A DNA stretch of 64,000 nt from Dermanyssus gallinae (GCA_003439945.1 QVRM01005378.1:730001-794000); one strand, 5' to 3'; shown: positions 13,351 through 25,860, counted from the stretch's first letter. Made by a program: numbers and translations. Notes: generated from the sequence alone by a model not told the origin.

Positions 13351-15380
13351 TAGTCCAGCAAAAGCCGGCTAGTCTCCAAGGCACTAACTACTCCCAACGA
13401 AGAGAAGCAGCAACAATGGTAGTAGTGAGCACTACCTCTGTTGCGGCAGGCAGGCAAACAGATAGACAGACAGACAGTTGCTCTTGGACTCCACACCGAC
13501 ATAAACACCAACTCAACCACCCACCCACCCATACATACATTACAGGAGTCTTCGGCCAGGCAGATTTCGTCGGATTTCGACGGAGAGCGTTCCCCTCCCT
13601 CTTGTTCGCCCTTTCATGTATTCTTCTTCTTCTTCTTCTCCTCGTCTTCTGCTACTATTACTACAACGACAACAACTGCTACTACCCCTACTGTTGAGTT
13701 AGGCAATTCGCGGCACTTCTTCGGCTACTTCTGCCGTTCAGAATTTGTTCGGCAAAAGATCACCTCGGCGCGCGAGAAGAAACAGCGACCTCCAATAGGC
13801 CGCGGTTGGCCAGTCCGCCACCAGCAGGCAGGCATATGCAGTACGAGAGAGAGAGAGAGAGAGCGCGCGGGAGAGAGAAACAGGGGAAAAACCCTGGCTG
13901 GTGCGTATACTTCGTATATATGTGGATACTGAATCGGCTGTAGTAGTCGTCGATGTCGGTGTCAATATCGCAGTAGTGATCAAGTGGTAGTAGTAATGAA
14001 CGCTTAGAGTGAGTGGGTGAGACTGTTGTACTTCTACGCACTCCAGGCAGGGTGTCGAAGAGGGAAATGGGACGACGACCATTACGATGTCATAGACAAC
14101 GTCCAACAACGAGGCCTCAATTGCTCAGCCACGAACTCCTCAAGAGAGAGAGAGAGAGCACAACACATCGCCCATATTGTGTTGGCCGCTGCGACACCTG
14201 TGACGGCCGGGGCCCATACTACCGGGGCTCACGGGCGTTGTTGTTGTTATTATTGTTGTTGTTGTTGTTGTTGTTGTTGTTCTTTGTTGCTATTGCTGGT
14301 GACGATGCTCGACGATTATGGTGGCCATCATGATGCAGGCATCCTCACTGCACGACTGGTGTAACAACTGTTATTGTTGTAGATGACGTGCGTGTTGTTG
14401 CTAATGCCGTGGGCGTTGTTGTTGTGGTTGTTGTGGCTACTGCTGTCGTTGTAGTTGCTGACGTGGGTTTGTTGTTGTTGTTGTTGTTGTGTTGTCATAA
14501 TTATTATTATGCTCACAAGATCCTCAAGTTACGCCCATTAAAGTGTGTAAAAAGCCCAGATCACAATTACCATCGATATACCCTTATTGAAGTCTGGTAG
14601 GAGCCAAGATCACAATCATCATTACGACCATATTCTCTACACGTTTTTTGTTGTTTGCCGTGGTTGCTGTTAATGCTGCTGCTTCTGGGTTCTTCTGTTT
14701 GCCAACTAGCATCTGCGACTTGACTGCGCAACAAACAGCAACGAGATATATGTGGGGGGGAGGGGAGGGGGCACAGGCTAATACAGATACGAGACGGCTT
14801 TAAAACTTTAAACAACGGTATTCTTCCAAAAGCATCATTTTCCGAAACAGCGAAACAGCGCACCAACGCACCAGTTGTACCAGTAGTCGTAACAATTGGA
14901 GTAGAAGCGGCGGTAGCGACCGAAGACGGTGGCGACGGCTGTGGAGGTGTTCAGAAGAAGTAGGCGGGCCGGGAAGATACCCCAAGTGCATTCGAATCAT
15001 TCGGATCAGGAAAAGAGCGCTGGGAACGGACGCCGAGAATGACGGCGTTGCCCGCGGTTCCCACCAGACAAGCAGACAGACAGAGGGGCACAGACCGCCG
15101 AGAGAGGGCTGGGAGTGAGTTGTCGTGCAGCCGCAGTAGCAGGAGCAGCAACGAAAGCATGCGAAGCAACGAGCATGAGAGAAGAGCACGCCTGCAGCGT
15201 GCGTGCGTAACCGCCTTAGGCCGTGACGGCAAGGACGGCCGATGAAGATATCCAGAAGGAAACCGCTTGTGACAGAAAAAGAGGACGGAATTGATACGGA
15301 CGGAGAGCACTCTCTCTCTCTATGGAGAGCGCTCTCTATAAGAAAGAACGGGAAAAGAGGCAATATTTATGACAAAAACA

Positions 15381-15427
<47 letters not shown>

Positions 15428-16652
15428 AAATAATATTGTAGCTAACTAGCTCGAAGATAAAGCTAAACGGGACAGGGCGGGCTAGAAGAGCAGAACGAAC
15501 ACAGACGACAAAAACATATATTTTACCGTTGACGGGACGAAGTGGGAACGGAGGAAGAGCGACTTAGATCCTAAATGTCGCAGTACGTTCGATGTCGGCA
15601 CTCCGCGCATACCCAACTTCGAAGCAATCATTCTTATGATCGGCAGACTCAGGTTGAAGCAATTAGAAGAAATACATATGCATTTAGGGGAGAGCAAAAG
15701 ACGAAACAGAGAAATAGGTTAAGAAAGATTGTATTGAAATATAAATCTCTAGGCTGACACATAGACAGGGCGAAAGAGCGAGAATGTTTATATACGATGT
15801 GTGTGTGTGAGAGAGAGAGAGATAAAGTCGGCGCAGCGTTTTGAATTTTCGAAAACATGCTCATCGACTTGTTGTCCTCGGACACGCTCCAAACAACAAC
15901 GAGCGATCCCTCAGCGGCAGTACGTTTGCCACTCGTTGCCTAATGCAACATTCTATATATATATATGAAATTATGCAAGGTATAGCCACAATGACTGCAT
16001 ATATATACATATATGTAAAGAAGCATTTGGGTCTAAACTGACAATGTTTTTTCAGATACGACACCAGAAGTCAAAGAGGTTCCACAACACTTCGTACTGG
16101 GTCCTCTGTCGACTTTCTTCTATACACTGGCGTAATTATTGAGTCAATAAAAGAAAAATTTCACCCAGGAAGTCTCTTTTGCAGACGGCACATCTGTCTC
16201 AGAAAAAAAAATGCCGAAAACTTTCAAAAAGCGCGCGGGGGGGAATGTGCTGCACTCCGTATTTGGCTTTCTCTCTCCCTCAAACTTGACCTGAATTTAG
16301 ACACATTTAGACGCTTCTCACTTTGACCCGCAACTGGCGTGTTTAATGTGTCTAAAGGTACGCTTTAACTAGGTGAAATGATGGACTAGGCCGTTAATGT
16401 GCCTCAGCAGAAGCCTCAAGGGTAGTGAGAACAGCCATTGCCACTCGTCATAAAGCGGTCCATCTTCAACAAGGTCCGGCGGAGTTTAATTGCGATTGCG
16501 GCCCGAGCAGCAGGGGCTTTACGACTTTTCTCAAACACGTCGATAACCTCTTAGAAGGAGCGACCTTGAATTCTCAACTGTACCCAAAGGTCAATGCAAG
16601 GTCGAGAAAATGGCGAAGGGATTGCCCCTTGTGGACCCTGTAAATTGCCTAA

Positions 16653-16694
<42 letters not shown>

Positions 16695-17135
16695 CGAGCG
16701 AGAGTTTCAAGTCGCAGCTCACGTCTGTATAGTTCGGCCATGTCCGTTCGCTGATTAAACCTTTTTTATTTGACTTGACGTGTCCTATACAGTTTATCAT
16801 AAAGATCACTACTACAACAGTTCTTAGACATACCACAGCCATAGAAGTAGTGCCTTACAGTCTCCTACTACAGAAGAAAAACGGTCTTCTTCTTCTTCTT
16901 AGCAAGGCCACTCACTCCAATGCATACACTCGTCGTTGAGTTACGATCAACAAGTTGAATCAGCGGTGCGTAAGCCAATTAGTAATGCCCCGCGGTATAA
17001 GCAGCGGTGTGAATTGTAAAAGTGACTAAGCCACATACAGCTATTTCTGTCTGTACGTTTCTACTGTCTTTGCTAACGTTACTTCTAATTTACGCTGTCA
17101 GAGATGTCACCACTAGGGTTCTTTCACCTATGGGC
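13351..17135. other. Mixed intergenic DNA, no recognisable gene
   Basis: Contains CTT runs near 13625, GAGA tracts at 13847-13863 and 14142-14156, TTG tracts at 14240-14280 and 14395-14490, and (TA)n at 15381-15425 and 16653-16675. The DNA between is low in repeats. Frames of 100-190 codons at 14800-15363 have Cys-, Leu- and Ser-rich compositional translations, and I see no conserved motif in them. Confidence 0.5.
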
Positions 17136-17395
17136 CACCTCAACAACAACAACAACGTGACAGTAACAACAACAGCAATTAGAACAACAATAGCAAACAC
17201 GACAGCAGAACAACAACATCAATAATAACAACAACAACCACAACAGCGAAACAATAACAACAACAACAACAACAACAATTCTAATTACAACAAAAGAGAC
17301 GATAACCAGAACAGCAACAGCAGCAATCGTAATTTGTAATAACAATAACAAAAAAGCAACACCGCAATAACAACAATGCTAGCTCACAACTATAG
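17136..17395 (+). repeat. (CAA)n triplet tract
   Basis: CAA and CAG triplets with AT-rich interruptions. Confidence 0.85.
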
Positions 17396-19622
17396 AATAA
17401 AGAGACTGCTAGCCTCGTCCGCGTATGAAAACACAACAGAAATAACTTGCTGGTGGTGAAGATGATACGGCTGATGCTGCTGCTGCTGTTACCGCTGCTA
17501 ACCACCACTTTAGCATTGTCAAATGTTGTTATTGTTTCGTTGTTTCTGCGCGTTTGGCGATGGCTGCGGCTTTGCGACGGGTCGGACGAGGACGGTCATT
17601 CATTCATACACAGACGGACGCGTTACCACGGTGCTGCATGCACCATCACCACAAACCACCATCACCACCACCACCAGAAGAGCAACTCTTCTTGATGTGC
17701 CCTCCCTGGCTGTCACCAACGCTCAAGGATTCGTTGTGGCGTTTGCCATCACAAACACCCACACCCTCGCAGACACACACACGCTAATAATGCTACTACT
17801 AAAGTAAAGTTTTCGGGCTGACCCTCAGCCAAGATTGAACGTCCACGGAACTGTTTTTCACATTGCTTCATAGACGGACGACCCCCATAAATACAAATCT
17901 GCAACGGTGTGTCTCCTCCGGTTGCGAGGCGCAGACTTAAGCCACCACGCCACCGGGCTCGACAATAATGCTGCTACTACTGCTACGCAGTACGCAACAC
18001 CTCGCGCAGCTGAGGCTGATGGCGAACATGAACATGATGCTGAAGGCGAAAATGAACATGGACATGCTGAAGGCGGCTGCTCGTGGCAACCTTCTGACAC
18101 GCTGACTGAAAAAGGGTTCAGCGCCGACACACCTCTTTCCTAGGGCGTCTAGGGAGAAATTCCATCAAACTGGCTGTTCAACAACAGCAAAGCGGCCGTT
18201 TGCTGCGTGGAACAAAGGCACGCAGATAGGTCTCCTTTTACCAAACGTCTACGAATTGTTGTACTGAAGACCCTTTTCTACAACAATCTAATAAGCGAGC
18301 TCCATCAACTATAAATATATATATATATATGAGAGGGCAAGAGAGAGAGAGAGATCATCTTTCTATTCGTCAGTCAATCGGTCAGCCTAACTGCGTGTGG
18401 GTGACGCCGCACAAGGTCCGACCTTGTCTTGAACTTTTCCACTTGGCCTGCCCACCTCCACCCCTTCTTCCCGACCTTTTCAGCCGCTACGGGGTCCTTC
18501 TGCTCACTGCTTTTAGCCATCTAGGCAGCAGCATACAACGGCAACTTCTCCGTAACTGCCGGCAGGTACTGCGAGCATGCGGCCACTATAAGCGGAAAGT
18601 GAGAGAAGTTCTCGGAACAAAATGCTTTTTTTGGTTGCTTGTCGACTTGTTGTCGTAGTTGTCGTCGTTGGTGATGATGTTAGAACTAGCCGCTTGGCGA
18701 GAATCGCATCACACCGCACGCGTGGCGAGCAAGCTTCGAGAACCGATCGCACAAAATATGATAAATGTTCGCTGCAATGGCGTTTGTAGCGTCATTCTGC
18801 TCATGCTGCAGCCTAATCCGTATGTCGGGCCAACGTAAGACAAAGAGACAGCTAACCCCCCGCTATAAGACAAAGAAAAGATCCATTTATACCAACACGC
18901 TGCTCGAGCCGAAAACACCACCTTCATCATTCACCTGTGACGGAGCAGTCATTTGAGCAACCGTCGTCCCTTGCAGGCTTTCGGTGTTCCAAAAGCTTTT
19001 CAATCCTGGCAACTACACAACGCGACATAGACTACTAGAAGAGCTGGTAGTTATGGAGATCAGACGCAAGTGTTCGTGAAGATCATGTGGGTGTCGGTTT
19101 GCGACACGGCCAGTATTGTGGTCTATATATGAAAATTAGTTAGCAAATGGCTTCTTCTTGGGTTTCTTAGCCACCTACGCGCTAAAGGTTCAAAAGCAAC
19201 AGGAAAATACTTTAATATTTGCTGGTTGCATTTATAGATTAGGGGTATACGATATACGGGTACGCAGTCAAGCCTTATATCAAACGTGAGTGGAGTCATG
19301 AAAAGTCGCAGACACACAAAGTATCACAGATTTATCAGACACTTGAAGAGTGCCCCTTTTATATGCCTTACATTTATTCATATACAGTATACACAACTTG
19401 CAAGTGTAAAGTGGAACCATGTGTAGAAAATGTTAAGATACACGAAACATTTTTTGTCGCATAAGCACTAAACCGTTATGTTACAAATAAAGGAAAAAAT
19501 ATCAAGGATCGAAATCGTGGGAACCATTATCGTCAGTACTAGTGCACCGTCACCCTGTCAAACGACTACAAAATTGTATATATAATTTATTCGGTTATTT
19601 CTGTGTTCTAGTGTTGGAACTA

Positions 19623-19626
<4 letters not shown>
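17396..19626. other. Intergenic DNA, no recognisable gene
   Basis: Mostly unique sequence. A short imperfect duplication near 18019-18075 (GAACATG and GCTGAAGGCG words recur) makes a small His/Glu-rich frame. A short (TA)n lies at 18313-18330. No splice-bounded exon or domain is recognised. Confidence 0.5.

Positions 19627-19677
<51 letters not shown>
19627..19677. repeat. (TA)n microsatellite
   Basis: Uninterrupted (TA)n of about 25 units. Confidence 0.95.
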
Positions 19678-19679
<2 letters not shown>

Positions 19680-19919
19680 AATTCTTTGGCTATCTATGCT
19701 ATAACCTCGGGTTGGAATGAGTTGTCTCTTCTCCTGGCTGTCATCGCTTTTTGGCTCAGCGGCGATACGACGGTGAAAACGGTGCCGACGCCGTCGCCTG
19801 CAACGCCGACGGTGAAAAACGCAAAAGTGTCGCTTCGATTGTCGACGGTCGACAACATTGCTGGAGACACAAACAGCAGAAGCGCTCGCATCAGCCCCCG
19901 TAACAGAAGCCCGTACGAG

Positions 19920-20285
19920 CAGCAACAACAACAACAACAACAGCAACAGCAGAAGCAAACGAAGAAGAACCGGCCGTAGGAGCCAAGACGACAGCGGCAG
20001 CACACGACCACAACAGCAGCAGCAGCAGCAGCAACAACAACAATGACAGCAGCAACAACAACAACGACAACAACAGCAGTAACAACAGCAACAACAACGA
20101 CAGCAACAGAAACAACAACAACAACAACAAAACCAGCAACAACAACAACGACAGCAACAACAATGACAGCAAAACAACCAGCAACAACAACAACAACAAC
20201 AACAGCAACAACAACTACTACAACAACAATAGCAATGACAACAACAGCAACAACAACAATGACAGCAACAAAACCAGCAACCGCT
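19920..20285 (+). repeat. (CAA/CAG)n tract hosting a SINE
   Basis: A dense CAA/CAG array with GAC and AAC variants. It is interrupted at its right side by a SINE (20289-20490) and resumes at about 20490-20570. The SINE therefore appears to have landed inside an existing repeat tract. Confidence 0.9.
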
Positions 20286-20288
20286 GCA

Positions 20289-20490
20289 CCGAGCAAGGTG
20301 GCTTAGTGGCAAAGCCTTTGCCTTGCATTCGGGAGGACCGGGTTCGAGACCCAGACCGGCCACTCTTAAATTGGTTTGCATGGTTTCCAATTTAGACAAG
20401 GTAAATGCCGGAGTGGAGTAAACTTAGCCATGACATGAAAAATCCGTACACGGGCAATTGCCTTACGGGAAATCCAAAAAAAAAAAAGGC
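20289..20490 (+). mobile_element. tRNA-derived SINE, family 1, copy 1
   Basis: The head resembles a tRNA. An A-box-like segment (TGGCTTAGTGGC) at about 20302 is followed by a TTGCAT anticodon-loop-like segment and a good B box (GGTTCGAGACC) at 20341-20351. It is closest in appearance to Ala(UGC)- or Gly-type tRNAs. The roughly 120-bp body contains AATTGGTTTGCATGG and ATGCCGGAGTGGAGT, and the copy ends in an A-run (about 20476-20488). A second copy lies in the opposite orientation at 38155-38326 and matches through head and body. The acceptor stem is not intact, so this is a SINE and not a functional tRNA gene. RNA polymerase III transcription from the internal boxes is inferred. Confidence 0.85.
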
Positions 20491-20664
20491 AGCAACAATA
20501 ACAACAACAATGGCAGCATCAACAACGACAGGAACTACAACAACAGCAGCAGCAACAACCAATTCTAGCTGAAATGTCCAGCGCGTCTCGACCAAGACGT
20601 TGCTGCGGTGGTCGACGGTCGCGACGTTGCAGAGCGAGCTCTTGTCGAGAACTAGCTAGCTGGC

Positions 20665-20720
<56 letters not shown>

Positions 20721-21678
20721 GGTCGATGTCGTCGGCTGGACCGATGCCGCTCGATGGAATCGTCGTCTGGCTGTCAGCACCTTTGTGAGCGCGCGACCGG
20801 CAGCCCAGCGAGCGTGGGAATCGAACGGAGCGAGCAACGAGCCATCCAGCAGCCAGCCAGCCACCTAAATGCATGGAATACCGGGGTCGACTTTCTCTCT
20901 TTTCGAACTTCTCCCTCTCCCTATAACCCCGCCTCTCTCTCTCTATCATTCTCTCATCCCCCCCCCTATCTCTCTCTCTCTCTCCTGTTGCGTTATGTAT
21001 CTTCCCTTCCCGTATATCTTTCCTCCTCCTCTGTCTACTTCTTCTTCGTTGTTCCTTTTCTTCTGCTTCTGCTTCCTTGTCGTCGTCGTCGTCGAATAGC
21101 AGCTTCTTGTGTCTTCGTCATCGTCACCATTGCCGGCATGATGTTGATGATTGTGATCATGATGGTGGTGGTGGTGATGGTGATGATGTTGATCAACCAC
21201 GATGATGATGATGATGATGATTATTGCAGCCGGACGACGTGACTGCTGCGGTATTTTGTTCTTGACGTTCTGTCGTTTTTTTTTTTTTTGTTATCTCTCT
21301 CTTATCGTGGCCTTTGGTTCTTGGTAGTCGGTACTCGGGGACGAGGCGGAGGTCGTCGTCGCCGCTGTTGTTTAATTCGCGCTCTCAATTTCGGTGTCTG
21401 TCTGTCTATCTGACTGACTTTGTTCGTTCTCTCGTGGCGAGAGCGACTCAACATTGTTGCTGCCGTCTGTGTTATCCTCATTGTTATCGTTACGGACTTA
21501 ATCGTTAAATTATTATTATTATTATTAGTATTGTGATACATGTACATATTGATAAAATAAACCATTGTTCCAAAAAAAAAATTATTATTATTATTATTTG
21601 GCGAACGGGTTGCCTCTGCCAAAGTTTTCAAAGTATGTCGACGGTAACAACAGCTGTTGCTTGCTACAATTGAAGTGC
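20491..21678. repeat. CAA, TTG, CT and GAT simple-repeat mosaic
   Basis: The CAA/CAG tract continues to 20570. A TTG tract lies at 20666-20722, CT-rich DNA at 20893-20985, GTC/GAT triplets at 21075-21225 and an ATT run at 21508-21530. CAA on one side and TTG on the other could pair as a long imperfect hairpin. No gene is recognised. Confidence 0.7.
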
Positions 21679-21870
<192 letters not shown>

Positions 21871-22251
21871 TATTATATTAAAAATCTAAAAATAGTTACA
21901 AAATGTCTAATTTAACAATTATTATAGTTTAAATACGAGCGCCCACATGGTCGCGAGAAAGTGAAATGAAAGTGGAATCGAACTTCTGCAACGTCCCTTC
22001 TAGTTGTATTGTTACAATGTGGCGAAGTTGTTATTTCCCTATGTAAGTATCTCCTCAGGTATGATTTAGCTGTGCTCGAGTTTGTATGTCGTCGTATCGT
22101 CAAGCTGGCGATGCGACGCCGTTGTTGTTGTTGTCCTTGTTGCTGTTGTTGTTGCTGCACCTAGTTGACAACTATTCACTTGAACTCTCATAATAGTTAC
22201 TGTTAGAACAACCTACGAATATGACGCAATAATCTCTATTAGAGCAGCAGC

Positions 22252-22305
<54 letters not shown>

Positions 22306-22622
22306 AATAATAATAATAATAACAACAGCAACAGCAACTATCGTCGGAAATCAGAAGTACCGTAGTAGAAGTGCGAAATACTCTTCTATTAGCTGCACAT
22401 GGGTTTAACCATACAATTTGTGCACGACCTCACCGCCATGAAGCTGGTGAATCATGTACTGGTCAACATTGCGTCAGCAGTGCACGACATATCATAGATT
22501 CGACTGCTCCAATCGGGTAATTCTGTAAACCGTCTTATATCAGAGAAAAACTATAATACCTGCTACTTCGTTAAAACACTACTTATTTGAAATCAGAAGT
22601 GCAAACGGACTCTTCCTTCAGA
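21871..22622. repeat. Spacer with (CAA)n(TAA)n at 22243-22335
   Basis: AT-rich unique DNA followed by a clean compound array, (CAA)n and then (TAA)n, at about 22243-22330. Nothing coding is recognised. Confidence 0.7.
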
Positions 22623-22704
22623 GTTCACGACGAAGAGGCTTACCTTCGTTGTGAACTCACTCAAATCACTCCAAATGGATGTGACTGAGATTGATTTGAG
22701 TGAG
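22623..22704. repeat. Two adjacent inverted repeats
   Basis: The first stem pairs 22623-22635 with 22644-22656 (13 bp, one mismatch, 8-base loop). The second pairs 22656-22668 (CTCACTCAAATCA) with 22692-22704 (perfect 13 bp, 23-base loop). The stems abut exactly. They could fold as a two-stem RNA or cruciform, or be remnants of a small inverted-repeat element; function unknown. Confidence 0.75.
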
Positions 22705-23270
22705 TAGCACCACTAGGTACGAAAGATGATGACATCAAGGGGAATGCCCTGCTTGGCTAATCCTCTGTACTCTAATAACGACTGTACGAAGTGTGTGATG
22801 TGTCTGCCTAACTGGTCCTAACGACGAGATCACTGCACTGCCTCCTCTCTCTAATAGCAAGAGCCAAGAGCAGCTGACAACCACTGACGCGAGTAATGCC
22901 AATGTTATATGCATACTGAAGATATAAAGATATACATGTGATGATGAATGGTGTATGTTATAATGGCTGCAAATAAACACACACAGTTTTTGCTTCAATT
23001 GTGAACGCGATTTAATTATACCATCAGCAACAACAACAACAACGACAACAATTACATTAGTAATGTAACAACAATAACAACAATTATATTACTAATGCAA
23101 CAACAGCAACAACAAAAACAACAACAATTTTATTACTAATGCTACAATAATAAAAACAACAATTCTACTACTATTGCAACATTAACAATAATAACAACAA
23201 CATTTCTATTACTAATGCAACAACAATAGCAACAACAACAACAATAGCAATAACAACGACGACGCAATCT
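22705..23270. repeat. Spacer and imperfect (CAA)n tract downstream of Bcl-2 exon
   Basis: 22705-23020 is unique DNA. 23025-23260 is an imperfect CAA/ATTACTAATG composite in which ATTACTAATGCAACAA-like words recur about every 60 bp. I searched the minus strand for a membrane-anchor exon of the Bcl-2 gene. The only hydrophobic stretch (about 22845-22915) has a reasonable acceptor upstream, but the phase does not match the Bcl-2 donor. Confidence 0.55.
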
Positions 23271-23321
23271 CTAACTACGACTACCACGACTACGACTACT
23301 ACAACTACGACAACGACTACG

Positions 23322-23327
23322 ACTCAC
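23322..23327 (-). promoter_or_regulatory. Splice donor after BH2 of the Bcl-2-family exon
   Basis: Minus-strand GTGAGT immediately follows the BH2 Trp codon (phase 0). The frame stays open beyond the donor only as low-complexity Ser/Arg, which supports the exon ending here. Confidence 0.75.
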
Positions 23328-23858
23328 CCATCCGCTGTGCGTCCGCACCCAGGGCACGAGCCGGAGCGCCGTGTAGTTCATGAGCCACTGCGACGTGTGC
23401 TCGATACAGTTGTCGGCCGACTGCTTCTCGACGAGCTGGTAGGCGAACTCGACGGCGAACACGAACGCGACGACGAGCCGCGACCACGAGATGCCCTCGG
23501 CGAACATCTCGTCGAGGACGGCCGTGAACGCCGGCTCGACCTGGACGTCGCTCAGCTCGAGTCGCGTCACCATCGACACGACGTTCTCGCGGTACTTGGC
23601 CAGAAACTCGTCGCCGAGCGACCGCAGCGCCAGACACAGCTCGAGGTGGTCGGCCGACGTCCCGGCGTGCCGGCCGGTGCCCGGCGGACTCCACCGGATG
23701 CCGCGTTTCTGCAGCTGGTACCGGAAGAAGTCCTGCACCAGCTCGACGACCTGGCGCTGCTCTTCGGTCGATAGCGTATCCATTGGCGGGGGCATAGTTT
23801 CGCGGCGCGCTGTCCTCTGTGATTGGATTTTTGTGAACGAGTGCGTAGCTTCGTGCAC
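23328..23858 (-). CDS. Bcl-2 family apoptosis regulator, one exon (partial)
   Basis: A GC-rich open exon of 177 codons from the first Met, on the minus strand. Bcl-2-family hallmarks are visible. There is a BH4-like amphipathic segment at residues 38-52 and a BH3-like LALRSLGDEF at 76-85, containing the invariant L....GDE pattern. BH1 (MFAEGISWSRLVVAFVFA) lies at 118-135 and BH2 (WVRTHSGW) at 170-177. A GTGAGT donor follows the last Trp at 23322-23327; an intron right after BH2 is a conserved feature of the family. The final exon, expected to carry the C-terminal membrane anchor, was not found. Such proteins act at the outer mitochondrial membrane by binding BH3 peptides. Whether this one promotes or blocks death cannot be told from the motifs. 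The start is uncertain: Met codons at residues 22 and 26 are alternatives, and an AG acceptor near codon 14 is possible, so an upstream exon may exist. Confidence 0.8.
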
Positions 23859-23869
23859 GCACGATGACA

Positions 23870-25127
23870 GGTGGTGGAACAGTTGGAGTTGGAGTTGCTG
23901 TTATTGTCGTCGCTGGTGTTGTTGTTGTAGCTGATGTTATTGTTGTAGTTGTTGTTGTTGTAGCTGGTGTTGTTGTTCTTGTAGCTGGTATTGCTGCTGT
24001 TGCTGTTGTTGGTGTTGTTGTTATCCCAATGTTGTTCGGCTTGCCCGGACACGGCCAATCCAGTGAAGCATACACCAGTCACACACCACAACGGGACGTG
24101 CCAACGATATACTCAGTACGGTCGCGAGCGGTGGCGATGGCAAACTTGAGTGTGGAACACAAATGACTAAATCAGCTGAATTTTGTCAGCTAAATTGCCA
24201 ACGACGACGACGACGACGACAGCGACTTATCTAGAAGCAATATGCGCGCACCATGAAATGCTCTGCCACTATCTGCCGTAGCGAATCCAGCAGCAGCAGC
24301 AGCAGTAAGTAGCAGTGGTAGCTGGAGAAAAAGCCACAACAACAACAACATCCACAAGAAACAGAACCACCACAACGAACTCGGCAACGGCCAAAACCGC
24401 AATATCGAACAAAACAACAACAACAAGACACCCGTCCTCCCCGTTGGTTTGACCGCAGCTGACCTCCGTCTCTGTCTGCGACTTTGACGCTCTCGACGCT
24501 CCCGTTTTGTCGAGGCTATTCGGTGTCAATTTCGCAGCACAACGACAACGACGACGACGACGTCAAACGAATAGAAGTAGTGTATTCTTCAGTTGCTCCC
24601 TCCTCCAGAGAGCAACGAAGTTATCCACCACAACCAGCGCAACCACAACCACAACACCGGCGTCGATCCGTCACCTCACGTCACGTCACGCCGGGTCGGG
24701 TCGGTTCCACGTCACGTCCGTTACGTAGTCCCAGATAGTATAATAGTACACCAGAGAGACCAGCGATTAGATCAGATGATCACCGAACGAAGCAGAATTA
24801 GCGAGCGTCACCGCAGCAAAAGCAGCGGCAGCTTGCTAGAGTGTGCGTGTTGGCGAGTTGTTCGATTGGCGACGAGAGATCTTCATCGGGACGGAGAATG
24901 TTGAGGTGATGATGAAGGCGGAGGTGGAGGTGGACGTGGACGTGGAGGCGTGGAAGAAGCAGACGTCGTAGAACACAAGAAAACGAGCTCTTCTTCGTCA
25001 TTGCTCGATGTTCGACGATTTTCGATGTTCGATTCCCTCGTTGTTCGCTCGAGGGAACGTCAGGCCAGACAGATCACGGTAGCGGGCGCGAACAAGAAGC
25101 ACAACACACACACAGTACGCCGAGACG
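23870..25127. repeat. TTG and CAA repeats upstream of Bcl-2 exon
   Basis: A TTG/GTT tract with CTGGTGTT words lies at 23885-24030, CGA triplets at 24200-24220 and CAA at 24335-24425. The rest is GC-rich unique DNA. This is the presumed 5' side of the Bcl-2-family gene; no TATA box or initiator can be assigned. Confidence 0.6.
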
Positions 25128-25193
25128 AAGTGAATGGGCTAGCTACGGTTAACCGAGATTAAGTGAATGGGCTAGCTACGGTTAACCGAGATT
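25128..25193 (+). repeat. 33-bp direct tandem duplication
   Basis: Two identical or near-identical 33-bp copies (25128-25160 and 25161-25193) begin AAGTGAATGGGCTAGC and end with GGTTAACCGAGATT. A partial third copy follows. The unit includes two short palindromes, GCTAGC and GGTTAACC. Confidence 0.9.
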
Positions 25194-25474
25194 TAGTGAA
25201 TGCTGCTGCTGTTGCTGTTCTGTATGTCGATTTATCTCTGGCCAGTACTTTTGTCTGCTTGTCTTCTGTCTAGCTGGCTAGCTGGCTGGTAGTCAGTTCG
25301 TTTGGGTAGTAGGTGAATTACAACCACCTACCGTAAAAATCGTTTGTAGGAGGTGATGGTGGAAGCAGCACCAAATTGGCCACCACCACCAAGAAACACA
25401 GAAAATAGGTCGGAAGCAGTGGTCCTTTCTCTCGGCCAACGGCCGAAAATTGTAGCGTACTGAATGAATCGACG

Positions 25475-25860
25475 TAGATTTGTTGTTGTTGTTGTTGTTG
25501 TTGCCGTTGTTGTGTTGATGTTGTTGTTGTAATCCTTCTTGTGGTTAACGTTATCCTTCTTGCTGTTGTTGTTGTTGTTGTTGTTGTTGCTGCAGCTGTT
25601 GCTGACGGTATCCTTGTAGATGATGTTATTGCTGTTGTTGTTGTTGTTGTTGACAAACCAACGACCAGAGCAACACGACGATTTCACAATGATTCACAGC
25701 GGCGGCTTCACAACAAGAGAAGCAGTAACAACAATATTACCACTATTATCAACACCAAACAACAATAACAACCACAACAACGACCAGAACTACACAAGTA
25801 ACAAAAACGACGACGACGACGACGACGACAACAGCAACAACAACTTTAACAAGCAGAGAA
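25475..25860. repeat. Facing (TTG)n and (CAA)n tracts
   Basis: TTG/GTT dominates 25478-25655 on the plus strand and CAA/AAC with GAC dominates 25725-25850. The two are complementary and about 70 bp apart, so a transcript could fold into a long imperfect stem. Confidence 0.8.

Noticed and set aside
20289..20365. Functional tRNA gene.
   Set aside because: A and B boxes are present, but the acceptor stem does not pair and the same body follows in a second copy. It is a SINE head.
22735..22998. Membrane-anchor exon for the Bcl-2-family gene.
   Set aside because: A hydrophobic run (ITLALLASVVVSCSWLLLL) and acceptor-like AGs exist, but the frame that gives the run needs phase 2, while the Bcl-2 donor is phase 0. 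The phase-0 frame is not a membrane segment.
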